From assembly GCA_964645585.1 (NCBI GenBank), contig CAZYAN010000017.1, positions 1-64,000 on the forward strand: 64,000 bases of DNA, given 5' to 3'. Position 1 is the stretch's first letter. Each line of letters starts with the position of its first letter. Below are positions 24,680 to 34,719 of this stretch, in pieces. The translations under genes and the position numbers were made by a program. Source of the stretch: DATGSL01 sp964645585. Lineage in GTDB: Bacteria > Verrucomicrobiota > Verrucomicrobiia > Opitutales > T3Sed10-336. The notes below the pieces were generated by a model that saw only the letters and a list, made by a program, of their open reading frames with translations, was not told where the DNA came from and did no database searches.

Positions 24680-26368
24680 ATGCGCCGTCGCCAATTTCTT
24701 AAGTCGCTCGCCGTATCCACCCCCGCCGTCCTCTGGGCCGACCAGCTCGCCCGCGGCGCGAATCTCTCGCCGGCCAAAGAGAGCACATCGTTCACAGCCG
24801 ACGTGATCGTCGCCGGCGGCGGTCTCGGAGGATGCGCCGCCGCCCTCGCCGCCGCCCGAAACGGCCTGCGCGTGATCCTGACCGAAGAAAACGAATGGAT
24901 CGGCGGACAGCTCACGTCCCAGGCAGTGCCGCCCGACGAACACAGCGCCATCGAAACCCATGGGGCCACCGCGGCGTATCGCGAACTCCGAACCCGCATT
25001 CGCGACTACTACCGCCGCAACTACCCGTTAACCGATGCCGCCCGGGCGACCGAAAACCTCAATCCCGGCGCCGGAGGCGTCTCCCGCCTCTGTCACGAAC
25101 CGCGCGTCGCCCTCGCCGCCCTTTACGAAATGCTCGCCCCGCACATCGCGACTGGCCGGGTCGCGATTCTGCTCAAACACAAGCCGACTGCCGCCGAGGT
25201 GGACGGCGACCGCGTGCGCTCGATCGCTGTGCTCGACCTCCGAAACAACGAGGTTCGCCACCTGCACGCCCCGTGGTTTATCGACGCCACCGAACTCGGC
25301 GACTTGCTCCCGCTCACCGGAACCGAATTCGTCACCGGCGCCGAGGCCAAACGCGACACAGGCGAATTGCACGCCTCCGACGAGACCCGACCCGACAATC
25401 TCCAGGCGATGACCTGGTGCTTCCCGATGGAATTCGTCCCGGGCGGCAACTTCGTCGGCGACGCCCCCCGCGATTACGCCTTCTGGCGCGACTACGTCCC
25501 GCCTCTCAACCCGCCATGGTCCGGCCGGCTCTTCAGCTACACCTACTCCAATCCCCGCACCCTCGAACCGCGCACGCTCGCATTCGATCCGGAAAAGGAA
25601 GCCAGCGGCTGGTGGACCTACCGTCGGATCGCCTACATCAAAAACTTCCAGGAAAACACCTACGCGGGCAGCATCAGCCTCGTCAACTGGCCCCAAAACG
25701 ACTACCTGCCCGGCCACCTGATCGGTTCCGAGGAGGAAAATCAAAAACACCTCGACGGCGCGCGGCAGCTGAGCCTCTCTCTTTTCCACTGGCTGCAAAC
25801 CGAGGCGCCGCGGCCCGATGGACGGACCGGCTGGCCGGAGCTGCGGCTTCGTCCTGAACTTGTGGGTACAACCGACGGTCTTGCCCAATATCCGTACATC
25901 CGCGAATCGCGCCGCATCCGCGCCGAGTTTACGGTCCTCGAACAGCACATCGCCGTCGAAGCGCGACGTCAGTTGCTGGGGCAGCCAACCGGTGATATTC
26001 AAGCGGAGCCGTTCGGCGATACCGTCGGGGTCGGCTCCTACCACCTCGACCTCCATCCGAGCACCGGAGGCGACAACTACATCGACTTCCCGTCGCTGCG
26101 CTTCCAAATTCCTCTCGGGTCGCTGATTCCCCGGCGGATGGAGAATCTGCTTCCGGCAAACAAGAACATCGGCACCACCCACGTCAGCAACGGCTGCTAC
26201 CGGCTTCATCCGGTCGAATGGAACATTGGCGAATCCGCCGGCGCCCTGATCGCGTTCTGCTCCCAACGGAAAAAAACTCCGCGCCAAACAAGAAACGACC
26301 AGGCCAGCCTCGAGGAATTCCAAAGCGCCCTCGAAAAGCAAGGCGTCGAACTCGCCTGGCCTTCGTAG
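24680..26368 (+). CDS. FAD-dependent oxidoreductase with Tat-type signal
   Basis: A 562-residue protein. The N-terminus MRRRQFLKSLAVSTPAVLWA carries a twin-arginine-like RRxFLK motif and a hydrophobic stretch, so it is probably exported folded with its cofactor. A dinucleotide-binding fold follows: DVIVAGGGLGGCAAALAAA with an acidic end at ILTEEN. WIGGQLTSQAVPPDEH and the LSRLCHEPR region fit the 'FAD-dependent oxidoreductase' (FAD_oxidored) family common in Verrucomicrobia and Planctomycetes, often near polysaccharide utilisation genes. The substrate is unknown. I chose this Met because the upstream open frame translates the polypyrimidine tract. Confidence 0.88.
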   Translation: MRRRQFLKSLAVSTPAVLWADQLARGANLSPAKESTSFTADVIVAGGGLGGCAAALAAARNGLRVILTEENEWIGGQLTSQAVPPDEHSAIETHGATAAYRELRTRIRDYYRRNYPLTDAARATENLNPGAGGVSRLCHEPRVALAALYEMLAPHIATGRVAILLKHKPTAAEVDGDRVRSIAVLDLRNNEVRHLHAPWFIDATELGDLLPLTGTEFVTGAEAKRDTGELHASDETRPDNLQAMTWCFPMEFVPGGNFVGDAPRDYAFWRDYVPPLNPPWSGRLFSYTYSNPRTLEPRTLAFDPEKEASGWWTYRRIAYIKNFQENTYAGSISLVNWPQNDYLPGHLIGSEEENQKHLDGARQLSLSLFHWLQTEAPRPDGRTGWPELRLRPELVGTTDGLAQYPYIRESRRIRAEFTVLEQHIAVEARRQLLGQPTGDIQAEPFGDTVGVGSYHLDLHPSTGGDNYIDFPSLRFQIPLGSLIPRRMENLLPANKNIGTTHVSNGCYRLHPVEWNIGESAGALIAFCSQRKKTPRQTRNDQASLEEFQSALEKQGVELAWPS

Positions 26369-27058
26369 ATCCGTGGGGAAAAGCGGCATCCGTGTCGCCC
26401 GCTGCCACGCCGCGCGTCTTTCATCCGGCGTTTACCGGTGAGGCACCGCGAGCGCTTCGTGATGATCGACCGCCTCGGGCTGGTCGGAGGTGGGCGGAAT
26501 GCGGCATGTCTTAAGCTACTTTCGCGGCCTGGCCTCCTCTCTCGCCGCAAGCGCCCCGTCCGTTCGGACTTGTCCGGGCCGGGAAGCTCCTCCACGATAC
26601 GCTTCTCCCCGTTATGAAGATCTCTTACACCGGCCTTCCCGCGCCAGCGGACTCCACTTGTCACTAACAGCAGCCATGGTCGCGTCCCTGCTTTCCGGCG
26701 CATTCCGTAAGGGACCTTCAAACTGTTGAATCCCGCCCACGAACCAACTCGTCGGACGGTTCGACTGGTCCGTCTATTCCGGAACCCGCGCTTCGACAGC
26801 GTTTATCTGAAAGCCGTGAAACCCGCCGGGTGATTCAAACGTTCGGCTGAAGCCGCATTGGACCTCTCGCAACAACTTTGAAGTCGCCGTCCCAGGTTTG
26901 GGGAGGATAAGGGATCAATGAAAGCGTCTTATCCTTTTCTTGAATCGCAGCCCGGAATGGCACTACCTTAAGCAGGTGTGGAATCGGCATCGAAGCGACT
27001 GAATGCCGCTGCCACTCCTCGAAGGCTGGCTTATAGTAGTGCCATTCAAACTTAGCCC
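26369..27058. other. Long intergenic region
   Basis: About 690 bases. Short open frames exist on both strands, but none has a clear start, ribosome binding site and known motif. The most protein-like is the minus-strand frame 26835-27101, listed separately. The region may be decayed sequence; the promoter of the sigma factor should be near its right end. Confidence 0.5.
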
Positions 27059-27101
27059 ATGAACCCGTTGCCCCGCCAGTTTCCGTCCACACGCTGGACA
27101 A
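26835..27101 (-). pseudogene. Possible gene remnant on the minus strand
   Basis: An 88-codon frame whose last 70 residues look natural (FEWHYYKPAFEEWQRHS, later YPPQTWDGDFKVVARGP), with Trp, Tyr, Phe and Lys in ordinary proportions, unlike shadow frames in this GC-rich DNA. The N-terminal 14 codons run antisense into the sigma factor start, so a true start may be lost. I do not recognise it. It may be the C-terminal remnant of a deleted gene. Confidence 0.3.
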
Positions 27102-27793
27102 TCGTCGCCGCCGCCCGAGACGGCGCCGACCGCTCCCCGGAAGCGCTCAACGCGATCTGTCGCTCGTATTGGTACCCATTGTACGCCTACGCGCGCGGCC
27201 GAGGCATTCCCGCCCCCGATGCCGAAGACATGACGCAGGAGTTCTTTCGCCTTCTTCTTGAAAAGCACTGGCTCGATAAAGCCGACCCCCGGCGCGGTCG
27301 ACTGCGAACCTTCTTGATCGTTGCGATGAAGAAGTTCATGGCCAACGAATGGCGGCGCGCGGCCGCTCAAAAACGCGGCGGCGGAAAAGACCTGGTCCCG
27401 CTCGATATCGCGGTAGCGGAAAGCCGCTACGCCGCGGAGCCACCTTCGGGCGCCGATGGCGATGAAGTTTTCGATCGGCAGTGGGCCTTGAATCTCATCG
27501 AACTCGCGCTGAACCGCTTGTGTGACGAGCTGAGCGAAGCCGGCCAGGGAGAATTGTTCGACCTTCTCAAAGATTGCCTGATGGCGGACCGCGGCGCCAT
27601 CGACTACGAATCACTGGCCCAAAAACTCGGTTCGACTCCCGGTGCAACGCGGGTGGCCGTTCATCGTTTCCGCAAGCGTTTCCGCCAGATATTCCGCGAC
27701 GAAGTCGGGCAGACATTACCAGTCGAAGCGGACGTTCGCGAGGAACTGCGTTATATGGCCGCCGTCCTCGGCCAGAACCACGAATCGACGTAA
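27059..27793 (+). CDS. RNA polymerase ECF-type sigma factor (kinase-linked group)
   Basis: A 244-residue sigma-70-family protein. Region 2 lies in SYWYPLYAYARGRGIPAPDA and EDMTQEFFRLLLEKH (about 36-75), with the -10 recognition part around GRLRTFLIVAMKKFMANEWRR. Region 4 is in YESLAQKLGSTPGATRVAVH (about 181-205), a helix-turn-helix. The 30-40 residue insert between regions and the start FPSTRWTIVAAARDG are typical of sigma factors found beside Ser/Thr kinases in Planctomycetes and Verrucomicrobia. Here the downstream kinase is a pseudogene, so the sigma factor may have lost its control partner. Confidence 0.92.
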   Translation: MNPLPRQFPSTRWTIVAAARDGADRSPEALNAICRSYWYPLYAYARGRGIPAPDAEDMTQEFFRLLLEKHWLDKADPRRGRLRTFLIVAMKKFMANEWRRAAAQKRGGGKDLVPLDIAVAESRYAAEPPSGADGDEVFDRQWALNLIELALNRLCDELSEAGQGELFDLLKDCLMADRGAIDYESLAQKLGSTPGATRVAVHRFRKRFRQIFRDEVGQTLPVEADVREELRYMAAVLGQNHEST

Positions 27794-27864
27794 AATTTCG
27801 CCGGAGTTGAATGTTTCCCGCGAGGTTCGTGTAACAAATGAATCGCAGCGGGTAAGTAACGGGT

Positions 27865-29564
27865 ATGAATCAGTCCCAAAAACGCTGTCCTCACTGCGGG
27901 GCTTCCTTGCCCGCTCAATCGCCCGCTGGACTTTGTCCGCGGTGCATCGTCGCCATGAATTTAGCGACCGAAACCGAATTCGGCGCCGCTGACGCGCCCA
28001 GTGGTTCCGCGGGCGACGCTCCGCCCTCGCCGCGGGAACTCGAAGACCGATTTCCCCAGCTCGAGATCCTTGAACTCCTCGGCCGCGGCGGCATGGGTGC
28101 GGTCTATAAGGTTCGCCAAAAGGAACTCGATCGAATCGTCGCCTTGAAGATCCTGCCCCCCGGGCGTCAATAACGACCCCGCTTTCTCGGAACGATTCTC
28201 CCGCGAGGCCCGGGCGCTCGCAAAACTGAACCATCCAAACATCGTCACCCTCTACGAATTCGGCCGCGCCGATGGCTTGTTTTTCTTCCTGATACTGGCT
28301 TACTGCGCGGGAGTTACCGTCCTCGCCAACGTCGTTGCCAATCAGATCGCGAGCGAAATTCCCCGCGGCGCGGCGATGGGCTGGTTTACACTGGCTGCTG
28401 TAAGCGCGGTCGTTCTGCTATGCGCCGCGCCGACAATTTGGTTCGTACACTTGCTGTGGCGTAAATTGAACCCGCCACGAACCGGTGGCGACAGCCGCTT
28501 CAACCGAAATCTGGGTTGGGGCGCCGCGGCGGGCGCCGCATTGTTTGTTCTCGCTCCCGGGGTCACCGCGACGGTCCAGTCACGCGCCGCGGAAGGAGGT
28601 CATCCGTCAGGCGCAGGCAAGCAGGATCAGCAAGCGGCCGTCGTTGTTCCGGCTCTTGTATCCGTTCTGGAGGCCTTGGATAACTCAATCGCAAGGATGG
28701 ACTCGCTGCTCGAGCGAACGCAACGGATGACGGAGGCTTTGCGGAATGCAAACGCTCCGGAGCAAACGCGGGAAATCGTGTCCGCCAAGAGCGACGCGCT
28801 GCGCCTGATTTCCCGGCAACTCGACGAGATCAACGAGTATTGTGACCTGCTCCAGGGTAAAAACAACAACACGCCGCTTGCCGCGGAAGATTGGGGCGTC
28901 GATTCCGCGACTCACAAAGAGATTCTCGCGCTTCTGGGCGGCATGGAGAACGACGCCGAAGGTCTGCGCAGTGCCGCCGGCGCGGACGATGAATCCGTCG
29001 CCGACCGCTTCAACCTTGTGACAGAGGGGTGGGCGACCTTGTTTCTTCCGAAATATCAACGTTTCCAGGAGATGACAAAGCCCGCCCCGACGCCCGAGTC
29101 AGCATCGGAACGCTCCGATCGGAATGCCGCCCGCGACCGCCAAAGCGCGGCCATACCATCCCGCTCCACATTGGAAAACCTGTTCGACCGGAAGAAGACG
29201 GTAGTTGTGACCCAACACGGTTCGAAGAACCTCACCTTCCGCGGCCCCACAACCGAATTCCAGGATGCCTGCCGCGAAGCGATGCATGCCTTGAGCCACC
29301 AGGGGAGGAAATTCGACTCACTATCCTTACTACAGCGAACGCAGCACCAACGAAACGCGAGACGGCTCCCCGGCGTCGAGCCGCGTCGTTTTCCGAACGA
29401 AGGATTCCGAGGACGCTGAGTACACCATCACGATCGTCTACGTGCCGCGTCGCGATCCAGTTGTCCTGCTGGAAAGCACCTCGCAGGAGCCTCACCGCTT
29501 AATCAATACGCTCCTAACTGCGTTCGATCGCCGCGGGTTCAATATACGTATCGATCGGAATTGA
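27865..29564 (+). pseudogene. Decayed Ser/Thr protein kinase (two frameshifts and an internal deletion)
   Basis: The start encodes a zinc-ribbon-like segment (CPHCGASLP, LCPRC) and the first part of a protein kinase: LGRGGMGAVYKVRQ, then VALKILPP with the ATP-binding Lys. A run of six C (28156-28161) shifts the frame and gives TAA at 28171. In the other frame the kinase resumes (AFSERFSREARALAKLNHPN, then IVTLYEFGRADGLFFFL). It then jumps directly into a transmembrane segment (ILAYCAGVTVLANVV), so the catalytic loop HRD and DFG are missing. A second frameshift near 29321 moves the frame to one ending AFDRRGFNIRIDRN at TGA 29562-29564. With three independent lesions this is a pseudogene, not a sequencing slip. 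The C-terminal region (about 28600-29564) is unassigned. Confidence 0.88.
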
Positions 29565-29628
29565 TTCGCCCCGCTTCTTCGCCGAAGATGATGAACGATA
29601 ACCCGCTCGCAGGTATACTCCCCGCTCC

Positions 29629-30840
29629 ATGAGAAACGTGCTCTTCCTTTCACTCGCCCTCAATGCTGTTGCGGCTGTCGGGGGACTTTATCTTCTTCTG
29701 TCTCCTGCCCGGTCGACAGGCGCATCGGAAACGAGTGCGCCTCTGCCTGAACCGGCCGCGGTCGTCGCCGTCGAAGCTGAGGCCCCCGCTCGCGGAAAGG
29801 AGTTGACGGAAGCGGCGTCACGGGCGAGCGGCGGTGACACAGCACCGTTGATTCCTGCGCTCGACGAACTGAGCCGCCAAGACCAGGTGGCGGTGCTTCA
29901 GGAAGCGGGATGGAGCGAAGAAGACGCGAAGGTGATCGTCCTCGGCAGCGTCATGCGCGACTTCGCGAAGATTATGGAAGACACGTTCGAGGCGACCGAG
30001 GGGAAGTATTGGCAACCGCACCGCAATCCATCGATGGATTGGGATACCCAGCGGAAAATGCTCGAGGCGCAGTACCGTTTGCAGGAGGCGATGGAAGACC
30101 TTCTGGGCAGTCCGCTCCCCAATTCGTTTCACGCCGGCGACCTTCCGTTACCCCGGGAAAAGCAGCGGGCGGCCGCGAGGATCGAAATGGATTACCAGTT
30201 AATGGCAAGTAAACTGCACGCGGATGCCGGCGGGCTTATGCTCCCCGAGGACCAGGAAGCACTCGCCTTGATCGAGGAGGAAAAGCGGCGGGACCTGGAG
30301 GCCATCCTGACACCGGAGGAACTTTTCGAATACGAACTCCGCACTTCTCCCACGGCGATGACTCTGCGCAATCAGCTTGTGGCACTTGACCCGACAGAAG
30401 GGGAGTTTCGGACGATCTTCCGCCTCCAGCGCGAACTCGACCTGAACAAACCGGATCCCGGCGATGATCCGGAAGAGGCCGAACGCACGGCAACGGAAGG
30501 CCGCCATTCGATGCAGGAAAATCTCCGCGAGCAGCTCGGCGAGGAACGATACAGGCAGTATCAGCGAAGTCAGGACTGGGGCTATCGCCAACTGGTCACC
30601 CTCGCCGATCGTATCGACTTGGCAAGAGAGAACGTCGATCGCGTCTACGATCTCAAAGAAGTTTACGAAACACAAAAGAACGAGCTCACCAAAAACAGCG
30701 ATTTGCCAAAGGAAGCCCGCGAGGCCGCGACCGCGGCGCTGAAAGAGGAAGTCGCGGCAGACCTGAAGGAACTGCTCGGCGAACGCGGCGTGGACCTCTA
30801 CCGCGACCGCGGCGGACATTGGATCCGCGAATTGCAGTGA
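29629..30840 (+). CDS. Membrane-anchored protein of unknown function
   Basis: 403 residues. One N-terminal membrane anchor (MRNVLFLSLALNAVAAVGGL then YLLLSP) is followed by an Ala/Pro/Glu linker and a long, highly charged helical domain rich in Glu, Arg and Leu, probably coiled-coil. Repeated motifs such as ILTPEELFEYELR and LREQLGEERYRQYQRSQDW resemble each other in spacing. It faces the periplasm if the anchor is N-in. I know no function. Position right after the sigma factor and kinase remnant suggests it belonged to that signalling locus. Confidence 0.8.
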   Translation: MRNVLFLSLALNAVAAVGGLYLLLSPARSTGASETSAPLPEPAAVVAVEAEAPARGKELTEAASRASGGDTAPLIPALDELSRQDQVAVLQEAGWSEEDAKVIVLGSVMRDFAKIMEDTFEATEGKYWQPHRNPSMDWDTQRKMLEAQYRLQEAMEDLLGSPLPNSFHAGDLPLPREKQRAAARIEMDYQLMASKLHADAGGLMLPEDQEALALIEEEKRRDLEAILTPEELFEYELRTSPTAMTLRNQLVALDPTEGEFRTIFRLQRELDLNKPDPGDDPEEAERTATEGRHSMQENLREQLGEERYRQYQRSQDWGYRQLVTLADRIDLARENVDRVYDLKEVYETQKNELTKNSDLPKEAREAATAALKEEVAADLKELLGERGVDLYRDRGGHWIRELQ

Positions 30841-31024
30841 GACGGATGCCTCTTGGATCTCGGATTTCAGAAACGGCAGGAATAGGGAGGGAAGGGGCAA
30901 GGCTTTAGCCACTTTTCCCGCTTAGGCCCCTTCCGAGCGATGCCACTCAGGTCTCGACCCTTTCGTGGATGCTCGCTTCCATAGGAGCGTTTTGCCATTG
31001 CATTCCGTGATTCCAAATCCTGCT

Positions 31025-31891
31025 ATGGGTCTCGATTCCGTTCCAGTTCCTGACAAACTCCTGACGCTGCTGATCAGCAGCTTTCTTCTCGTTCTCGCCA
31101 TCATCCTGCTCCGGTTCGTGATGGTTCGAATGATCCGGAGCTGGATCGCGTCCGTGGAGATCCGCCGCCGCTGGCTGGTGCAGACGCGGAACGCATTGTT
31201 CCTGCTCCTGACGCTCGGGCTGATTATCATCTGGGGTGCCGAGCTGCGGACATTTGCCCTGTCCATCGTCGCCATTGCGGTCGCCTTCGTCGTCGCCACG
31301 AAGGAGCTGATCCTCTGCGCCACCGGCTCGATCTTGAAAGCCGGCGCGGGCTCGTTTCAGATCGGCGACCGGATTCAGATCAAGGACTTTCGAGGGGATG
31401 TGATCGATCAGAATCTCTTTGCCACGACGATCATGGAGATCGGTCCCGGCAAGCTCACGCACCAGCGCACCGGCCGGGTGATCGTTCTGCCAAACAGCCT
31501 CTTTGTTTCGGAACCGGTCACCAACGAAAGCTACACCCACGAATACGTGCTCCACGTGTTCACCGTCCCGTTCCGGCGCAGCGACAACTGGCGCGGCGCC
31601 CAGCAGGCGTTGCTCGCGGCCGCCAGAAAGCATTGCCAGGCCCATCTTTCCGACGCCCGCAAGCATATGCGCCGCCTGGCGGAACGCCAGGGACTCGACG
31701 CTCCGTCGGTCGATCCGCGCGTGACCGTGCAGGTCCCGGCCCCGGACGAAATCCACCTGGTCGTCCGAGTGCCCGTCAACGCCGCCCAGCGCGGCGGCAT
31801 CGAGCAAGCCATCCTCGCCGACCTGTTCCGCGAAGGCGATTTCCAAGAAAAACCAGACGAGCCGCCCGCCGAATCAGGACAAAAATCCTGA
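31025..31891 (+). CDS. MscS-type mechanosensitive channel family protein
   Basis: 288 residues from ATG 31025; the upstream extension has no features. Three hydrophobic segments (about 10-35, 55-75 and 78-100) precede an MscS-like beta domain with FQIGDRIQIKDFRGDVID, and then VIVLPNSLFVSEPVTN, the conserved 'P-N' turn of this family. The pore helix is FALSIVAIAVAFVVATKELIL. The C-terminus is a soluble alpha/beta domain. It probably releases solutes on hypo-osmotic shock. It stands alone between the unknown membrane-anchored protein and the tRNAs. Confidence 0.88.
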   Translation: MGLDSVPVPDKLLTLLISSFLLVLAIILLRFVMVRMIRSWIASVEIRRRWLVQTRNALFLLLTLGLIIIWGAELRTFALSIVAIAVAFVVATKELILCATGSILKAGAGSFQIGDRIQIKDFRGDVIDQNLFATTIMEIGPGKLTHQRTGRVIVLPNSLFVSEPVTNESYTHEYVLHVFTVPFRRSDNWRGAQQALLAAARKHCQAHLSDARKHMRRLAERQGLDAPSVDPRVTVQVPAPDEIHLVVRVPVNAAQRGGIEQAILADLFREGDFQEKPDEPPAESGQKS

Positions 31892-32096
31892 CGCGCACCA
31901 GACGGACCTCTCCGATCGCTGAAACGGAATTCGCAAGCTCGGAGGCTGGCGCTACGCAGCTCGACTCTCCGAAGTTGAGGTCGTTCGGCGGCGCGGCTGG
32001 CATGCCGAATCGCAGCTGGGAGGGGAATCCGAACCTCGTTGGGTACACAGGCGTCGGCGCAGCATCATCACCTCCGCTAACGACCTGAGCGAAGGC

Positions 32097-32171
<75 letters not shown>

Positions 32172-32405
32172 TCCCTTGGGGGAAGGAAAAAAGCAAAGTG
32201 CGATTCCCGGCGAAGTCAATGGATTTTGAGAGATCCGCCGCCTAAAATGTGCTGCCAACAATCACCGCCACCAACATTAACGTCTATTCTCGGCCAAATG
32301 TGCGATGTGTTTACCATTTGCTCGAAAGCAACCGACTTCCTTCGCGGGCGCCGCATGAATAATCGCGGCGCGGTCTTTTTCGCGAAATCGGGAGACAAAT
32401 CCCGA

Positions 32406-32438
32406 TTGACAGCCGGGCCAAATCGGGGTCTTGTAGAT
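32406..32438 (+). promoter_or_regulatory. Candidate promoter of tRNA-His
   Basis: A perfect -35 hexamer TTGACA at 32406-32411. About 18-21 bases on is TTGTAGAT, a poor -10 match. The tRNA begins about 15 bases after it, so position supports a promoter; the -10 does not. Confidence 0.35.
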
Positions 32439-32451
32439 GGTTTTTCAGCGC

Positions 32452-32529
<78 letters not shown>

Positions 32530-32603
32530 CCTGCCTGCCCGGAGGTCATTTTGGTTGCCCGGGACCGCGCACGGACAAGCCGGCGCACAAGAGGATTCCA
32601 TTG

Positions 32604-33062
32604 ATGGAGACCAGAACCACCGAAGGGCGCCGCAAAGAGCCAGTCAGACAGTTTTCCATCTTTGCGAAAAACCAGGTCGGCCGGCTCGCCGATCTTATCC
32701 GTCTCCTCGATTGCCACAACGTCCACGTGCTGGCGCTTACCATTCTCGACACGACCGACAGCGCCATCATTCGTATGGTCGTTGATGATCCCGACAAAGC
32801 CCGCGCCTTGTTCTATGAGCACGATTTCGCCTTCACCGAATGCGAGGTTCTCGTCGTCGAGATTCGAGGAGAAGGCGATGTGAAGCTCGTCCTCAGTGCA
32901 TTGCTCGAAGCGGAGGTCAACATCCACTACATCTACTCCTGCATCTCTCGGCCCCGCGAAAAGTGCGCCCTTGTCATCAGCCTCGAAGATGGCGAGGTCG
33001 CCGCGCAATCCTTGCGCAACCACCAGTTCAAGGTCCTTCTTCAAAACGACTTGTCGCGATAA
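32604..33062 (+). CDS. Protein of two tandem ACT domains
   Basis: 152 residues from ATG 32604, with AGAGGA upstream. Two ACT folds lie at about 12-75 (QFSIFAKNQVGRLADLIRLL) and 85-148 (LVVEIRGEGDVKLVLSALLE), with no catalytic domain. Stand-alone ACT proteins bind amino acids and act as regulators. Its ligand is unknown. Its stop and that of the convergent methyltransferase gene are three bases apart. Confidence 0.88.
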   Translation: METRTTEGRRKEPVRQFSIFAKNQVGRLADLIRLLDCHNVHVLALTILDTTDSAIIRMVVDDPDKARALFYEHDFAFTECEVLVVEIRGEGDVKLVLSALLEAEVNIHYIYSCISRPREKCALVISLEDGEVAAQSLRNHQFKVLLQNDLSR

Positions 33063-33065
33063 CCT

Positions 33066-33641
33066 TCACGCGCTCGCTCTCCGCCGATGAATTGCGAGCA
33101 AACAGGGCGGGGCCTTTGCGCGCGCCAGCGGCCGCGTCACCGTTGTCCGAAAAACAGCCGGCAGCCGTTCCGCCCACTCGAGGACCAACCGCGCCTCGCG
33201 CTCCCCTTCTTGGTGTCCCGGATAGACGACGACCGTCAATATGCCGCCGGGCGCCACAAGTTCGCTGCTCCTGTCCAAGGCCGCCAGCGTCTCCTCAGCC
33301 ACGGTCGTCACGGTTTTGTCCCCGCCGGGCAAGTAACCGAGATTGAACATAATCGCCTGCGGACGTCGCGTTTCTCCAGCGTCGGCGAGCGCTTCGCGCA
33401 TTTCCGCATGGGAACGCCTCACCAGCCGCGTCCGCGACAGAAGGTTCTCCCGCTCCAGCCGCTCGCGCGCCGCGCGCAACGCCTCCTCCTGAATATCCAA
33501 TCCCAAAACCGCCCCCCGCTTCCCCACGGCCCGAGCGAGAAACACCGTGTCGCAGCCGTTGCCAACAGTCGCGTCGATCACCAGATCGCCCTCCTCAATG
33601 GCGCGCGCCACGAGCAATTGCGCAAGCTCCGTCAGATCCAT
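33066..33641 (-). CDS. YtqB-like class I SAM-dependent methyltransferase
   Basis: 191 residues from ATG 33641. Motif I is VIDATVGNGCDTVFLARAVG, and the signature FNLGYLPGGDKTVTT is characteristic of the YtqB/rRNA_methylase family, which in firmicutes methylates tRNA wobble uridine derivatives. A PGHQEGEREA segment in the C-terminal half also fits. The gene follows the FAD oxidase by ten bases and is probably co-transcribed with it and copA. The exact RNA target is inferred from the family only. Confidence 0.9.
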   Translation of the reverse strand: MDLTELAQLLVARAIEEGDLVIDATVGNGCDTVFLARAVGKRGAVLGLDIQEEALRAARERLERENLLSRTRLVRRSHAEMREALADAGETRRPQAIMFNLGYLPGGDKTVTTVAEETLAALDRSSELVAPGGILTVVVYPGHQEGEREARLVLEWAERLPAVFRTTVTRPLARAKAPPCLLAIHRRRASA

Positions 33642-33651
33642 CGCACTGCTC

Positions 33652-34719
33652 TCACAGGTTCCGGCGCGCGTCGACCGTCGGATCGAGCTCGCCGCCGTCT
33701 TCCAAATGTCCGACCAGTTGCTCGGCAAAATACGGCCCCCACAGGACCCCTTTCGAGCCGAGTCCGTTGAGGATGGCGATTTCCGGATGTGCCGGATGGA
33801 CGCCCGCCACCGGCCGCATGTCTTTGACAATGGGACGCACCCCCGCCTCATGCGCAACGACTTCCGGATGCCGCGGCATGAGTTTGCGCAACCCGTCGAG
33901 AATCTCCTTCCGCCCGGCTTCGCTGGGCCTTTCATCCGGAAAATCCCATTCATAGGTCGCGGCGCCGCGAAACAGCCCTCCGCCAAGCGGAATCAGATAC
34001 TTCGACCGGTTCATCACGAGATCGTCCGGAACGGCGAAATCGGGATCGCGCACAGTCAAAACCTGGCCCTTTGCCGGACGAAACGGGATCCAGGAAAAAT
34101 ACGGATTCGATGACGCCGCATGGCCCTCACAAAAAACGATCTTCCGCGCCGTCCGGTCGCGCCAGCTGACTTGGCCGCCGCCGACCCGAAATTCCTCGGC
34201 GGAAACGCGTTCTTCGACAAGCAATCCCAAGCGGCGCAATTGTTCCCGGAATGCCTCGAGAAGGTTTTTCGTATCCACGTGCGCCGCGTCCCGCACGCGA
34301 ATACCCCCGAGCTGAGGCCGCAACCCGGATCGCTCGCTCGCTCCTTCCGGCAGCGCCGCGGCATACACGGCAAGTTTCGGGTCGTCGCGCTTCTGTTGCC
34401 AGATTTCGGCCTCTTTCTCCGAATCAAAAAAACGCCAGATCGTCTTCTCTGAATAAACGCGGATGCCCAGTTCCGCTTCCCAAGTCCGGTAATAATCTCG
34501 CGCGAACGGCAGCAACGTATCCGCTCGCCAAGTACGGACGAACTTCTGCCCCGTGACCGGATTGATCAATCCGGCCGCCACGCGCGACGACGCGCTCGGA
34601 TCGCTGGCGTCGATGACAACGACTTTTCGTCCGCGCCGAAGCAGCGCCCGCGCGACCAGTGAGCCCGCCAGGCCTTGGCCGGCAACGAAGTAATCCACCT
34701 TCCCCGGCGCGGCGTTCAT
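33652..34719 (-). CDS. FAD-dependent amino-acid-oxidase-like oxidoreductase (DAO family)
   Basis: 355 residues starting at the ATG that overlaps the copA stop (TGATG), which decides the start. FAD fold: DYFVAGQGLAGSLVARALL with VVVIDASD. SSRVAAGLINPVTGQKFV is the second conserved DAO block, and NGLGSKGVLWGPYFAEQL closes the FAD site. It resembles the C-terminal oxidase part of MnmC and glycine oxidases. Neighbourhood with a YtqB-like methyltransferase makes a tRNA-modification role conceivable, but this is speculation. There is no signal peptide. Confidence 0.85.
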   Translation of the reverse strand: MNAAPGKVDYFVAGQGLAGSLVARALLRRGRKVVVIDASDPSASSRVAAGLINPVTGQKFVRTWRADTLLPFARDYYRTWEAELGIRVYSEKTIWRFFDSEKEAEIWQQKRDDPKLAVYAAALPEGASERSGLRPQLGGIRVRDAAHVDTKNLLEAFREQLRRLGLLVEERVSAEEFRVGGGQVSWRDRTARKIVFCEGHAASSNPYFSWIPFRPAKGQVLTVRDPDFAVPDDLVMNRSKYLIPLGGGLFRGAATYEWDFPDERPSEAGRKEILDGLRKLMPRHPEVVAHEAGVRPIVKDMRPVAGVHPAHPEIAILNGLGSKGVLWGPYFAEQLVGHLEDGGELDPTVDARRNL

